Notes: a model not told the origin generated them from the sequence alone. DNA of 64,000 nt from Cytobacillus oceanisediminis 2691 (GCF_000294775.2 NZ_CP015506.1:3943501-4007500), one strand, 5' to 3'. Counted from the first letter of the stretch, positions 15,544 to 24,676 are shown. A program made the numbers and translations.

Positions 15544-15557
15544 CGAATATGCGTTCG
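15544..15557 (-). promoter_or_regulatory. LexA (SOS) box 2 upstream of uvrX
   Basis: CGAATATGCGTTCG matches CGAAC-N4-GTTCG at all but one core base (T for C). It is six bases from the -10, in the spacer. Together with box 1 it gives tandem operators around one promoter. Confidence 0.65.
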
Positions 15558-15657
15558 GTTTCAATGGAAATTTTACGCGTTTTTTCTTAAAACAGGTTCT
15601 TTTGCCAGGTGCCGATATTACCAGAAGCCAGTATAATCAGCTTGAGGTGCAAAAATA

Positions 15658-15864
15658 ATGAACAAAAAACTGATATATAAAATGGTTCAAAACTGTTTAA
15701 AGCAATATAACGAGGACAGCCATTCCATTTCGTTTGAGAGCAGGGAATTTGCAGAGATATTCAATAAAGTAATAGAGGAGAAAAATAAAGAAGCAGACAG
15801 CGAGCTGCATGAAATAGTAAATGATGTGGTATACGGGTATATTACTGGTTCACCATATTTTTGA
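15658..15864 (+). CDS. yqzH: YqzH-family protein
   Basis: A 68-residue protein beginning MNKKLIYKMVQNCLKQYNED and ending HEIVNDVVYGYITGSPYF. The start (MNK-LI-KMV-CL-QY) and the HE-V-DVVY-Y-T end match the YqzH family, which in B. subtilis also lies between yqjW and yqjQ. Function is unknown. It is soluble and charged, with no membrane segment. GAGGTG precedes the ATG. An IS element is inserted just beyond its stop. Confidence 0.78.
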   Translation: MNKKLIYKMVQNCLKQYNEDSHSISFESREFAEIFNKVIEEKNKEADSELHEIVNDVVYGYITGSPYF

Positions 15865-15867
15865 ATG

Positions 15868-15886
15868 AAAAAGAAGCCAAAGCGAT
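15868..15886. terminator. Left arm of a bidirectional terminator split by the IS3 element
   Basis: AAAAAGAAGCCAAAGCGAT just past the yqzH stop is the near inverse complement of 17357-17374 (ATTGCTCCGGCTTCTTTT). Joined without the IS they form a stem of GAAGCC..GGCTTC and AGC..GCT with A- and T-runs outside, the shape of a bidirectional terminator between yqzH and yqjQ. Confidence 0.6.
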
Positions 15887-15984
15887 TGAACTATACCCTA
15901 GATAGTGGACACTGATAAAAAAGTGCCCCTTTCTGGGGTTTTTTGTGTTTCAATAGTTTTAATGAATAAGGCGGAGGATTTTTT

Positions 15985-16416
15985 ATGAGTAAGAATATCT
16001 ATAATGAATTCCAAATGAAAGAGCTTGAAAAGAATCCTAATGTTTTGAGGGCTTCTGAGAGGTCAATCTCCTATAGTTCTGAATTTAAGATAAAAGCAGT
16101 GGCGGAGTACAAAAGTGGGAAAACACCATCGCAAATCTTTATTGAACAAGGCTTTGATCTCGAGATGATTGGCAAGGAACAGCCAAAACGTTGTCTTAAG
16201 CGTTGGAGAGAAACATTCGAAAGGTTCGGGGAGGAAGGTTTCCTTACGGAACGTCGAGGTAAAGGGAGCACTGGACGTCCTTCTTCTAAACAACTTTCCA
16301 TTGAGGAGAAACTAAGGAAGGCTGAGGCAAGGATTAAATTCCTTGAGGCAGAGAATGACTTCTTAAAAAAGCTGGAAGAACTAGAAAGGCAGGCGTTGAT
16401 GAAGAAACGATTCTAA
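15985..16416 (+). CDS. IS3-family transposase OrfA (helix-turn-helix subunit)
   Basis: A 143-residue OrfA. A helix-turn-helix near residues 28-80 (SEFKIKAVAEYKSGKTPSQI, then RCLKRWRETFERFG) binds the element ends, and a leucine-zipper-like coiled coil follows at about 107-135 (IEEKLRKAEARIKFLEAEND-type heptads). GGCGGAGG precedes the ATG. Near its end, A AAA AAG at 16365-16371 can shift ribosomes by -1 into the orfB frame to make the OrfAB transposase. Confidence 0.9.
   Translation: MSKNIYNEFQMKELEKNPNVLRASERSISYSSEFKIKAVAEYKSGKTPSQIFIEQGFDLEMIGKEQPKRCLKRWRETFERFGEEGFLTERRGKGSTGRPSSKQLSIEEKLRKAEARIKFLEAENDFLKKLEELERQALMKKRF
16365..16371 (+). promoter_or_regulatory. Programmed -1 frameshift site (A AAA AAG) of the IS3 element
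   Basis: In the orfA frame the codons read TTA AAA AAG, giving the X XXY YYZ heptamer A AAA AAG. After slipping, the -1 frame stays open through to the orfB start codon at 16467, so the fusion continues without a stop. Confidence 0.75.
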
Positions 16417-16466
16417 CGGCAGCTGAGAAGTTTTCTTTAATTGAGAAAACCATCAGAACATATCAG

Positions 16467-17318
16467 TTGAAAAAATCTGTTTCCTACCTGTGTGAACTGG
16501 CAGGCGTAAGTCGAAGTGGCTACTATGATTGGCTGAAGGCAGCGCAATTACGGGCACAACGTGACGAGAAGGATCAATTGGATATAGAGTTAATTCGAGA
16601 AATATTCATAAGTAAAAAAGAAAAAGTAGGTGTCCTCCAGATCAAAATGATTATGGAGAATGATTATTCATCGGTAATGAACCACAAAAAGATTAGGCGT
16701 CTGATGGCAAAATATAATCTTGTAACAAAAGTAAGGAAAGCCAATCCTTATCGTAAAATGGCTAAGGCAACCCATGAGCATCGATCTTGTCCCAACCTCC
16801 TTAACCGAGAATTTAATCAAGAAGAACCAGGAAAAGTCCTGCTTACTGACATTACTTATCTCTATTTCGGAAAGGGACAAAAAGCATACTTATCCTGCGT
16901 AAAAGATGGAGCTACCAAAGAAATTGTCGCTTATCATCTATCCACTTCGTTAGAAATGGATATTGTATATAAGACGCTTAAAAAGTTAAAACAAGCTGTT
17001 GGCGATCATTTTCATCCAGAAGCCATACTGCACTCTGACCAAGGTTTCCACTATACCCATCCCCAATTCCAAAGCAAAGTAAAAGAACTTGGCTTAATAC
17101 AATCGATGTCCCGAAAGGGAAACTGTTGGGATAACGCACCAATGGAAAGTTTCTTTGGGCACTTTAAGGATTTAGCAGAGTATAAATCATTAGATAATTT
17201 AGGAGATGTTAGAAAAGAAGTGGATCGAGTGATTGAGGAATATAACCAGCATCGTTATCAATGGGGCTTAAATAAAATGACCCCGGAGCAATACCGGGGC
17301 CATTTACTAGCCGCATAG
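16467..17318 (+). CDS. IS3-family transposase OrfB (DDE catalytic domain)
   Basis: A 283-residue rve-type DDE integrase domain. All three catalytic acids are seen: Asp in LLTDITYLYFGKG, Asp in ILHSDQGFHYTHPQF and Glu in NAPMESFFGHFKDL. The N-terminal HTH_21-like region (ELAGVSRSGYYDWLK) is typical. The TTG at 16467 is the first in-frame start, but the region upstream is open in this frame back past the slippery site, so the active protein is probably the OrfAB fusion. The frame is intact, so the element may still be mobile. Confidence 0.9.
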   Translation: MKKSVSYLCELAGVSRSGYYDWLKAAQLRAQRDEKDQLDIELIREIFISKKEKVGVLQIKMIMENDYSSVMNHKKIRRLMAKYNLVTKVRKANPYRKMAKATHEHRSCPNLLNREFNQEEPGKVLLTDITYLYFGKGQKAYLSCVKDGATKEIVAYHLSTSLEMDIVYKTLKKLKQAVGDHFHPEAILHSDQGFHYTHPQFQSKVKELGLIQSMSRKGNCWDNAPMESFFGHFKDLAEYKSLDNLGDVRKEVDRVIEEYNQHRYQWGLNKMTPEQYRGHLLAA

Positions 17319-17356
17319 GCGCTTTTTAAACTGTCCGTAAATCGGGGCACAGTTCA

Positions 17357-17374
17357 ATTGCTCCGGCTTCTTTT
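17357..17374. terminator. Right arm of the terminator split by the IS3 element
   Basis: ATTGCTCCGGCTTCTTTT abuts the yqjQ stop codon and pairs with 15868-15886 on the other side of the IS. See the left arm. Confidence 0.6.
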
Positions 17375-18168
17375 CATTTCTGATTGAATGCACGTTTTCC
17401 AATTTTTTCGAAAAGCCCTGGAAAAAGTGTATAGACGATGCTTCCCGCATTCATCCACCGAGGAAGATTAATTTCCCTGACCGGCCGGAGCATTGCATTA
17501 ACTACCTTGAGCGCAACATATTCGGGCTTAAGCATAAATTTGCTGACATTTTTCACATATGTGCCTTTTTCATCGGCAATATTGAAGAAGTTTGTCTCAA
17601 TCGGTCCGGGATTAACAGCAGTCACAAAGACATTGCTGTCAGCCAGCTCCATCCGAAGGCTGTTCGTATAGCCAAGAACAGCATGCTTGGTTGCGGAATA
17701 GACACTGGATTTCGGTGTGGCAATTTTGCCCGCCTGTGAGGCGATGTTGATAATATGGCCGCTCCTCTGCTTCCTCATCACCGGCAGCACCATGCTGGTG
17801 CAAGCCATTAAACCAACTACATTTACATCAAACATTCCCTTTATTTCTTCAACGTTTGCTTCATGCGCTTCCCGGAAAACGCCGAACCCGGCATTATTCA
17901 CAAGAACATCTATATGATCAAACCGGGCAAGTACCTCGGAAAAAACAGCCGAGACCTCGTCAGTGTCCGAAACATCAAGTTTATGTATGTAAACATCCAC
18001 TGAAAAACGCCTCAGCAAATCTGCCTGCAGTTCCTGCAATTTGTCAAAACTGCGGGCAAGAAGGACAAGGTTCGCTCCCCTCTCGGCACAAAGGACAGCC
18101 ATCTGGGCCCCGATCCCTCCGGATGCACCTGTAATAATCACATTTTTATTCTTTAATCTGTCTGACAA
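17374..18168 (-). CDS. yqjQ: Short-chain dehydrogenase/reductase YqjQ
   Basis: A 264-residue classical SDR. The NAD(P)-binding motif TGASGGIG is at about 14-21, NNAG near 91, and the catalytic Ser plus Y-x3-K are in INIASQAG and VYSATKHAVLG (about 140-165). VNPGPIETNF follows. The start is a TTG at 18166-18168 one base past the yqjP stop, with GAGGTGG inside the end of yqjP, so the two are translationally coupled. The substrate is unknown. Pairing with a metallo-beta-lactamase-fold hydrolase matches yqjPQ of B. subtilis. Confidence 0.88.
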   Translation of the reverse strand: MSDRLKNKNVIITGASGGIGAQMAVLCAERGANLVLLARSFDKLQELQADLLRRFSVDVYIHKLDVSDTDEVSAVFSEVLARFDHIDVLVNNAGFGVFREAHEANVEEIKGMFDVNVVGLMACTSMVLPVMRKQRSGHIINIASQAGKIATPKSSVYSATKHAVLGYTNSLRMELADSNVFVTAVNPGPIETNFFNIADEKGTYVKNVSKFMLKPEYVALKVVNAMLRPVREINLPRWMNAGSIVYTLFPGLFEKIGKRAFNQK

Positions 18169-18169
18169 A

Positions 18170-19144
18170 TCAAACCACCTCTTTTGATGCGGAATACAAG
18201 AATGCTTCCTCCTCTTTATTTATATAAATCTCTCCTATTGAATGTAAATAGTCAAGCTGAGCAACCGTTTCGGAAATCGTCAGGGAAAGCTCCTTCTCAT
18301 AAACTTTCGGAAAAAGGCGGCGGCACACTTCAAAAACAGTGAGCGATTCGGACTCGAGCCATGCCTTTACTTTCATTGCCCGCTCATGCTGCCGGCCAAG
18401 CCTTTCGTTTATTAACTCATTCACATTTGTAATATCCTCGCCATGTCCAGAGTAAAAAAGGGATATTGGAAGCTGCTGCAGCTTTTTCAGCGACTCATTA
18501 TACTGAATCTGCGGCTTTGGCCGTTCCGTATTGCCGGGAAGCGGCGGCTCCAGGATGGGATTAGGAGAAATGTGTGCAAGCAAATGGTCTCCTCCAAGAA
18601 ATACACCATCTTTCTCCCTGAACAAACCTATATGGCTCTGTGCATGCCCGGGTGTCTCCATTACCGTCCAATCGTCCAGCCCTTCAGGCTGCCTGCCTTC
18701 CTCCAGTTCGCCCGTCAGAGTACGATTGCAGGAATAGCGCAGAGTCTTTTTCATCTTATTTATAAAGGAAAAATAACTTTCAGGAATCCCAAATTCATTG
18801 AACAGTTTTATGTAAAATTCATCATGAAATTTTAGAAATTGGTCCGTCCGGGACAGCCACCTTTGGTTAACCCGGTGCCCGAACAAATCGAGATTATCAG
18901 GGAAAAAGTCAAGCAGCCCGGCATGATCGGGATGATGATGTGTGAGGACAACCTGTTCAAAATCACCGGGAGTTAAATTCAGCTCTTTAAGCTGGGATTT
19001 TAAGGCTTCCCATGCTTCATCCGTTTTAGGGCCGGCATCAACAAGAGTCAGCTTTTCCCCTTTCACTGCATATACATTAACGTCACCGACAGGAAAAGGT
19101 GTCGGGATAACAAGCTTTGCAATTCCATTCTTCCAATTTGCCAT
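18170..19144 (-). CDS. yqjP: Metallo-beta-lactamase-fold hydrolase YqjP
   Basis: A 324-residue hydrolase. The metal site motif H-x-H-x-D-H appears as VVLTHHHPDHAGLL (about 68-80), a further His is in METPGHAQSHIGL (near 175), and the Asp in FLGGDHLLAHISPNP. The C-terminal third has the winged-helix-like extension (FEVCRRLFPKVYEKELSL) seen in LACTB2/YqjP-type enzymes. GGGGGATTG precedes the ATG. It is the first gene of the pair with yqjQ. Substrate unknown; thioesterase or nuclease activity would be possible for this fold. Confidence 0.85.
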   Translation of the reverse strand: MANWKNGIAKLVIPTPFPVGDVNVYAVKGEKLTLVDAGPKTDEAWEALKSQLKELNLTPGDFEQVVLTHHHPDHAGLLDFFPDNLDLFGHRVNQRWLSRTDQFLKFHDEFYIKLFNEFGIPESYFSFINKMKKTLRYSCNRTLTGELEEGRQPEGLDDWTVMETPGHAQSHIGLFREKDGVFLGGDHLLAHISPNPILEPPLPGNTERPKPQIQYNESLKKLQQLPISLFYSGHGEDITNVNELINERLGRQHERAMKVKAWLESESLTVFEVCRRLFPKVYEKELSLTISETVAQLDYLHSIGEIYINKEEEAFLYSASKEVV

Positions 19145-19424
19145 TTTAACAATCCCCCTAAATCACTATATTTAAATAAAATAAAGCTGTTTTTTTATAT
19201 ACTTCCGCAGGCCATCCAAGTCATACAGTCCATATGCCCTTTAGATAAACCAACTTGTTTTACCCTTAAAATATCAGCATTTGCCATGCGTACAAATTAC
19301 CGAAATTCCATAACATAATTTAGAAATCTTCATATATAAAAATAAGTGTACCGTTCTTTTTATCAATTGTCATTATTTTCACATAACTTTTGCACATTAT
19401 TAATATTTTTTAGGAAAATACTGC
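19145..19424. other. AT-rich intergenic spacer between yqjP and the proC promoter
   Basis: About 280 AT-rich bases hold the divergent promoter regions of yqjP and the proC T-box transcript. No ORF, hairpin or repeat stands out. Confidence 0.5.
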
Positions 19425-19454
19425 TTGACAAATAAGCGTGTCTTCTTGCATAAT
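19425..19454 (+). promoter_or_regulatory. Sigma-A promoter of the T-box-proC transcript
   Basis: TTGACA at 19425-19430, an 18-base spacer and CATAAT at 19449-19454. It lies just ahead of the T-box leader. Confidence 0.7.
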
Positions 19455-19485
19455 CACAATTAAAATTTGATTTCACAAACCAAGC

Positions 19486-19773
19486 TGCACTATTGGACAG
19501 CAGGAAAATAGCGATGAATAAGATTAGTAAATGGAAAACGGCGAAAGAGAGTGAAGCTCAGCGGCTGAAAGGCTTCACAGTCCACTTGACCATTGAACCT
19601 GCCTTATGAGCTGTTAGGAAAACCTAAACGCACCCCCGGCGTTATCGGGATCGAGATGCCTTTTCAAAGACAGCGGATGCAGCAGGCATGCTGCACTCAG
19701 AAGGAAAGGCAATGAAGGTGGTACCGCGGAAGCATAGTCTTTTCGTCCTTTACTGGATGGAAAGGCTTTTTTT
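19486..19773 (+). promoter_or_regulatory. T-box riboswitch (tRNA-Pro sensing) upstream of proC
   Basis: The T-box motif AAGGTGGTACCGCGG is at 19715-19729. Stem I carries AGTAAA on its 5' side (from 19526) and TTGAACCTGC on its 3' side, with the specifier CCT (proline) at 19598-19600 after GAA. The leader ends in a terminator whose stem GTCTTTTCGTCC/GGATGGAAAGGC is followed by TTTTTTTATTTT. Uncharged tRNA-Pro would stabilise the antiterminator and turn on proC. A Pro T-box upstream of proI is known in B. subtilis. Confidence 0.9.
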
Positions 19774-19820
19774 ATTTTAGTCAGCCGGCATTTGGATCAA
19801 TAAAGGAGGAATAACAGCAA

Positions 19821-20651
19821 ATGAAAAAATTAGTTATTGTTGGAGCAGGATCAATGGCAGAAGCGTTAATATCAGGAATGATTGAAAGCCGGCTCATAAC
19901 CGGCAGCAATATTTGGGTCACAAACAAATGCAGCAGGGAAAAGCTGCAATCCATGCAAAAAGCCTATGGCGTTCAGACAACTTATAATCACAGTGAACTG
20001 TTCAGGGGGGCTGAAACGGTTATTTTAGCGATGAAGCCAAAAGATGCAGCGGATGCCATTACTCTAATAAAACCTTATTTACAGGAAGATATGCTGATCA
20101 TTTCTGTTCTGGCAGGCGTTTCAATCGAAAGCATTGAACTATTGGCGGAAAAAAAGCTGCCAGTCGTGAGAGCCATGCCGAATACATCGGCAGCCGTCGG
20201 AAAGTCAGCGAGCGCCTTATCGGCTAATGAAAGAGTGACCAAAGAACAGATGGAAGCAGTAAGAGGCATTTTTGATACAGTGGGAAAGTCAGCGTTTGTT
20301 GAGGAACGTCAGCTCGATGCCGTGACAGGTCTGTCAGGCAGCGGACCAGCGTATATTTATTATCTTGCAGAAGCCATGGAAAAAAGCGCGGAAGAAATCG
20401 GGCTCGAAAAGGAGATGGCGAAAGAATTCATCATCCAAACCCTCATCGGGGCAGCCGAAATGCTGGCCAGGTCGGCCAAGGATCCTCAGCAGCTTAGGAA
20501 GGAAGTAACAAGCCCCGGCGGCACCACAGAAGCAGGTGTAAAAGTGCTTGAAGCAAACGGGGTGCAGCGAGCCTTTATTGAATGCATCAAGGAAGCGACA
20601 GCCCAATCCAGACGGCTTGGCCAAAGCTTCAGCAGCACAGTGAAAATTTAG
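19821..20651 (+). CDS. proC: Pyrroline-5-carboxylate reductase
   Basis: A 276-residue enzyme making L-proline from pyrroline-5-carboxylate with NAD(P)H, the last step of proline synthesis. The Rossmann start LVIVGAGSMAEALISGMI (about 4-21) binds cofactor, VVRAMPNTSAAVG lies near 115-127, and the family signature LSGSGPAYIYYLAEAM is near 170. TSPGGTTEAGV completes the active site. GGAGGAATAAC precedes the ATG. Control by a proline-type T-box agrees with a biosynthetic role and with the proI copy of B. subtilis. Confidence 0.95.
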   Translation: MKKLVIVGAGSMAEALISGMIESRLITGSNIWVTNKCSREKLQSMQKAYGVQTTYNHSELFRGAETVILAMKPKDAADAITLIKPYLQEDMLIISVLAGVSIESIELLAEKKLPVVRAMPNTSAAVGKSASALSANERVTKEQMEAVRGIFDTVGKSAFVEERQLDAVTGLSGSGPAYIYYLAEAMEKSAEEIGLEKEMAKEFIIQTLIGAAEMLARSAKDPQQLRKEVTSPGGTTEAGVKVLEANGVQRAFIECIKEATAQSRRLGQSFSSTVKI

Positions 20652-20720
20652 CTAGGGGCATCTCCCCTGTAATTACGTCTTCTTATTGCAAACTATGAAA
20701 AAAGGATGAGAAACACGCAA

Positions 20721-21860
20721 ATGCTCACTATTCTATTAAGCGCAAGCCTCCTTGTATGGATTGCAGTACTAATTGATGCCGTTCTGGGACTAAAAAGCCT
20801 GGACCGCCTTGAAGGTAGCAATACGATGACTGATGGCCCTCTTCTTTCTATCATAACAGCGGCAAGGAATGAAGAAGCCAGGCTTGAGGAGAGCTTAAAA
20901 ACCCAGCTGCAGCAAAGCTATAAACGCATTGAATGGATATTGGTCAATGATCGTTCAACCGACAGCACAGGAAGCATCATGGACCGCCTCCAGAAAAGTG
21001 ATTCAAGGGTTAAGTGTATCGATATCAAGACTCTTCCCAGTGGATGGCTTGGAAAAAACCATGCCCTTTACATGGGATATTTGGAGTCATCAGGGGAATT
21101 AATTTTGTTCACAGATGCTGATGTATTATTTAAAAAGGACGCCCTCAGCAGGGCGGTTCATTATTTTAGTAAGAATGACCTTGACCATTTAACCGCGGCA
21201 CCGAGCTTGATGGGAAGGAGTTTCTGGCTCAACACGTTCATTGCTTTTTTTCTTTTCGGTTTTTCCTATTATAAACGCCCCTGGCTGGCGAACAATCAAC
21301 GTTCCAAAACCGGCATTGGCATTGGGGCATTTAACATGGTATCCAGGCAATCCTATGAAGCAATCGGAACACATAAAGCAATAAGAATGCGGCCTGATGA
21401 TGATTTAATGCTTGGAATGAAAATAAAACAAAATGGCCTCAAACAGAAATTTGCAACGGCGATGGACCTGATTGAAGTTGAATGGTATGAAAGCTTAAAA
21501 GAGGCCTTCAAAGGATTGGAGAAAAATACTTTTGCAGGCCTTCATTACCGGGTTAGCATGGTTCTGTTTGCAATTGCCGGCACATTCATTTCTCAGGTGC
21601 TTCCCTTTATCACAATTTTTTCAGCCGAAAAAGTTATTTTCAGTTTAAGCCTTGTAAACATCATTTTTTTAGCAGTTGTTTATACAATTATTACAAAAAG
21701 AATGTCCAAATTTTCCCCGCTTCTGTTTGTTGTATTTCCAATTACAGCTCTCCTGTTTATTTATTCCATACTTCGTGCCAGCATTCTAACCTTTGTAAGG
21801 GGCGGCATTGTCTGGAGAGGTACATTATATAGATTAAGCGAACTCAGGAATAAACGCTGA
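20721..21860 (+). CDS. Membrane-bound family 2 glycosyltransferase
   Basis: A protein of about 379 residues with an N-terminal membrane segment, then a GT-A domain: SIITAARNEEARLEESLKTQ, LVNDRSTDST, the DxD motif in LFTDADVLF and the acceptor-side RPDDDLMLGMKIKQNG. About three membrane segments close the protein. The layout resembles HpnB/CrtQ-type transferases of lipid or carotenoid glycosylation, but the acceptor is unknown. The ATG at 20706 touches the AAAGG ribosome site, so the ATG at 20721 is preferred, although its spacing is long. It follows proC by about 70 bases, without an obvious terminator. Confidence 0.8.
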   Translation: MLTILLSASLLVWIAVLIDAVLGLKSLDRLEGSNTMTDGPLLSIITAARNEEARLEESLKTQLQQSYKRIEWILVNDRSTDSTGSIMDRLQKSDSRVKCIDIKTLPSGWLGKNHALYMGYLESSGELILFTDADVLFKKDALSRAVHYFSKNDLDHLTAAPSLMGRSFWLNTFIAFFLFGFSYYKRPWLANNQRSKTGIGIGAFNMVSRQSYEAIGTHKAIRMRPDDDLMLGMKIKQNGLKQKFATAMDLIEVEWYESLKEAFKGLEKNTFAGLHYRVSMVLFAIAGTFISQVLPFITIFSAEKVIFSLSLVNIIFLAVVYTIITKRMSKFSPLLFVVFPITALLFIYSILRASILTFVRGGIVWRGTLYRLSELRNKR

Positions 21861-21957
21861 AGTAAGCAAACACCTTCCTAAGTGCATGTTCTTTTTCATT
21901 TGCGGAATCGCCTGATATACTTAATATTTAGGATAGCGAAATAAGGAGGCATTGATT

Positions 21958-22977
21958 ATGGAAACAAAGCTTTTTTCCCCTTTAACAATTAAAGGAATCA
22001 CCTTTAAGAACAGAATTGTTATGGCACCGATGTGCATGTACTCAAGCCATAATGAAGACGGCATGGTTGAAAACTGGCACCGGACACATTATACGAGCCG
22101 GGCTGTTGGCCAGGTGGGATTAATCATCCTGGAGGCAACTGCTGTAACTCCGCAGGGACGTATTTCTCCGCAGGATCTGGGAATATGGAACGATGACCAT
22201 ATCGCAGGCCTGAAAGAATTAACCGGGCTAATGAAAGAACACGGGGCATTAGCTGGGATACAGCTTGCACATGCCGGCAGAAAAGCGACTGTCGAAGGGG
22301 AAATTCTCGCCCCATCAGCTATTGCTTTTAATGAAAAAATGAAAACACCTAAAGAAATGACAAAAGAAGAAGTGTCTGAAACTGTGGAGGCATTCAAAAA
22401 AGGGGCTGAAAGGGCGAAGAAAGCCGGCTTTGAAGTAATTGAAATTCATGCGGCACACGGCTACTTGATCAATGAGTTTCTTTCACCGCTAAGCAATAAA
22501 CGAAGTGATGAGTATGGGGGATCAGCCGAAAACCGCTACCGTTTCCTCCGTGAAGTCATTGAAGCAGTTAAAACCGTTTGGGGTGGGCCTTTGTTTGTTA
22601 GAGTATCAGCACATGATTATCATGATGAGGGGTTAACTGCAGAGGATTATGCAGAAATGGGAAAATGGATGAAGGAGCAGGGAGTGGATCTTATTGACGT
22701 AAGTTCCGGAGCGGTAGTGCCGGCTAGAATAAATAGCTACCCGGGCTACCAGGTCAAATTCTCTGAAACCATTAAGGAAGGTGCCAATATTCAGACTGGT
22801 GCAGTCGGGCTAATTACATCCGGCCTGCAGGCAGAAGAAATTCTGCAAAACGGACGGGCAGATTTAATCTTCATTGCGAGGGAATTGCTGAGGGACCCTT
22901 ATTGGCCTCGCACAGCAGCAAAGGAACTTGGAGCAGCAATTGAACCACCTAAGCAATATGAACGCGGCTGGATTTAA
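21958..22977 (+). CDS. namA: NADPH dehydrogenase NamA (YqjM, old yellow enzyme family)
   Basis: A 339-residue FMN-dependent ene-reductase that reduces electrophilic alkenes and nitro compounds and is induced by oxidative stress in B. subtilis. Signature residues are in place: Cys26 and Tyr28 in [10 protein letters not shown], the His pair in [20 protein letters not shown], and the C-terminal Arg336 in YERGWI, which completes the neighbouring active site in the YqjM class. AAGGAGG gives proper spacing to the ATG at 21958; the upstream TTG at 21952 is too close. Confidence 0.95.
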   Translation: METKLFSPLTIKGITFKNRIVMAPMCMYSSHNEDGMVENWHRTHYTSRAVGQVGLIILEATAVTPQGRISPQDLGIWNDDHIAGLKELTGLMKEHGALAGIQLAHAGRKATVEGEILAPSAIAFNEKMKTPKEMTKEEVSETVEAFKKGAERAKKAGFEVIEIHAAHGYLINEFLSPLSNKRSDEYGGSAENRYRFLREVIEAVKTVWGGPLFVRVSAHDYHDEGLTAEDYAEMGKWMKEQGVDLIDVSSGAVVPARINSYPGYQVKFSETIKEGANIQTGAVGLITSGLQAEEILQNGRADLIFIARELLRDPYWPRTAAKELGAAIEPPKQYERGWI

Positions 22978-23168
22978 AGAAAAGCAGAAGCACCTTGCCC
23001 ACGAAGGAACGCAGACTAAGAACGCCACATCCTCCCAAAAAGCTGCCGCTTTCGGATGTGCGATCGCTGCCGCAACTTTCCTTGACCTGCGGCAACGTCT
23101 GCATGACCCCCATCGTGGGGCCTCACCTCGAGGGGGCAGGCTGCTTGCGCTAGACAGCTCTCAAGGTA
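22978..23168 (+). repeat. Dispersed modular repeat, family 2, copy 3 (long)
   Basis: Modules in order: GAAAAGCAGAAGCACCTTGC and CGAAGGAACGC (start), ACGCCACATCCTCC, AAAGCTGCCGCTTTCGGATG then TGCGATC (inverted pair), CGGCAACGTCTGCATGACCC, and GCAGGCTGCTTGCGCTAGAC (end). The same modules recur near 39.9, 54.3, 61.7 and 62.7 kb. It fills the gap between namA and the transporter terminator. The 86-codon frame through it is not considered real. Confidence 0.75.
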
Positions 23169-23197
23169 TACAAAGTTATAAATTCTGAAATTAAAAT

Positions 23198-23233
23198 AAA
23201 GAAAAGGGATGGCGGTTCGCCATCCCTTTTCTA
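23198..23233. terminator. Bidirectional terminator between the repeat and the NSS transporter gene
   Basis: GAAAAGGGATGGCG-gtt-CGCCATCCCTTTTC is a 14-pair stem ending at the transporter stop codon; A- and T-runs outside allow use from both sides. Confidence 0.9.
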
Positions 23234-24571
23234 TTAAATAATCTGCAGTGAATCAAGGAATACAATGATGATAACCAAAGGCACTACATAACGCAAAAGG
23301 AAATACCAGGCGGAAAAGATTCCATTCAGCGATTTTGAACCTTGAATCAATTCATTTCTCAGCAGATCCTTCTTCATTTTGTATGAAACAAAAATAGAAA
23401 TGAAGAGCGCCCCTACCGGCATTAATACATTGCTGACAAGAAAATCAGCACTGTCAAATATCGTTTTGCCGAAAATTGAAATATCTGATAGGCTGCTGAA
23501 GGAAAGTGCAGATGGGACTCCTACGATAAAGATTGCCAATCCTGTCAGCCAGGCTGCACGGATTCTGCCTCTTCCCTCCTTATTCGTCAGAGCAGCCACC
23601 ACTATCTCAAGCATTGAAAAAGCGGAAGTTAAGGTTGCAAATAGAAACAGTGCAAGGAATAAGAGCAAGAACACTCGTCCGAACAGAATCTGATCAAAAA
23701 CAGATGGCAGAACAATGAACAATAAACCAGGACCTGCAGCCGGCTCAAATCCCAGTGAGAAAACGGCCGGGAAAATAGCCAATCCAGCTAGAATAGAAAT
23801 AAACAAATTCATTCCGACAACGGAAAAGGCCGGCTGCATCAGATTTTCATTTTTAGATAGATAAGAGCTGTAAGTTACCATAACCGATACCCCGACACTT
23901 AGAGAGAAAAACGATTGACCCATCGCATAAAGGACGGTTTCAGACGTCAGATTTGAAAAATCAGGCTTTAAGAAGAATGCGACGCCTTCCATGGCATTTT
24001 CCAGTGTTAGGGATCGTGCAATCAAGATAATAAATAAAAGGAACAAAGCCGGCATCATAATTTTGCTGACCTGCTCGATACCCTTCTGGATACCTTTAGC
24101 AACCACTAAAACAGTTATTAATAAAAAGAGCCCTTGTGCCGCTACAACAGACACAGAGTCTGACACGGATGTGCCAAATAACTCTTCATAATTGCCGGCT
24201 CCATTCATAGAACCGGTAACCCCGTATACAATGTACTTCAGAATCCACCCGCCTATTACACTATAAAACGATAAAAGCAGAAAACAGGTAAATACGCCAA
24301 GGTAGCCAATCCAGTGCCATTTAGTTCCCGGAGCAATATCCTTGTATGCCGAGATTGCCTCTTTCCCCGTGCTGCGGCCGATCACAAACTCAGCCAGCAA
24401 AAGCGGAAAACCAATTAATAGTGAAAATAGCAGAAATAATAATATAAATGCTCCACCACCGCTTGTCCCGGTAACATACGGAAGCTTCCAGATAGCTCCA
24501 AGTCCGATTGCCGAACCGGCCGAGGCTAAAATAAATCCTATCTTCGATGACCATTGCTCATTTTGCTGCAT
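23234..24571 (-). CDS. Sodium-dependent amino-acid transporter, NSS (SNF) family
   Basis: A 445-residue membrane protein of the LeuT/neurotransmitter-sodium-symporter family with about 11-12 membrane segments. The start [20 protein letters not shown] then LPY is the unwound TM1 region that binds Na+ and substrate, and [20 protein letters not shown] near 215-235 is the matching TM6 region. YocR and YhdH of B. subtilis are relatives. GGAGGTACAGGC precedes the ATG. The gene is controlled by a T-box with a phenylalanine-type specifier, so uptake of phenylalanine or another aromatic amino acid is inferred. Confidence 0.88.
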   Translation of the reverse strand: MQQNEQWSSKIGFILASAGSAIGLGAIWKLPYVTGTSGGGAFILLFLLFSLLIGFPLLLAEFVIGRSTGKEAISAYKDIAPGTKWHWIGYLGVFTCFLLLSFYSVIGGWILKYIVYGVTGSMNGAGNYEELFGTSVSDSVSVVAAQGLFLLITVLVVAKGIQKGIEQVSKIMMPALFLLFIILIARSLTLENAMEGVAFFLKPDFSNLTSETVLYAMGQSFFSLSVGVSVMVTYSSYLSKNENLMQPAFSVVGMNLFISILAGLAIFPAVFSLGFEPAAGPGLLFIVLPSVFDQILFGRVFLLLFLALFLFATLTSAFSMLEIVVAALTNKEGRGRIRAAWLTGLAIFIVGVPSALSFSSLSDISIFGKTIFDSADFLVSNVLMPVGALFISIFVSYKMKKDLLRNELIQGSKSLNGIFSAWYFLLRYVVPLVIIIVFLDSLQII

Positions 24572-24676
24572 GCCTGTACCTCCATAATTTACAATATAGA
24601 TACTGCCTGGTTCCAGGCGGCGATAAGCTGGCGCCTGGAGCTTTTCTTAATAGAAACCGGCCGGGTTTCCATTTTT

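Larger units (their letters stand above)
15887..17356 (+). mobile_element. IS3-family insertion sequence (IS150-like), apparently intact
   Basis: About 1470 bases. The left end reads TGAACTATACCCTAGATAGT then GGACAC; the reverse complement of the right end reads TGAACTGTGCCCCGATTTAC then GGACAG, so the terminal inverted repeats extend imperfectly for about 40 bases. Inside are overlapping orfA and orfB with a slippery A6G, the standard IS3 arrangement. A clear target duplication is not visible. Both arms of a hairpin flank it, suggesting insertion into the loop of a terminator. Exact ends are inferred from the inverted repeats. Confidence 0.85.

Noticed and set aside
22928..23188. 86-codon frame after namA
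   Set aside because: It starts inside namA and runs through a dispersed repeat; there is no ribosome site.
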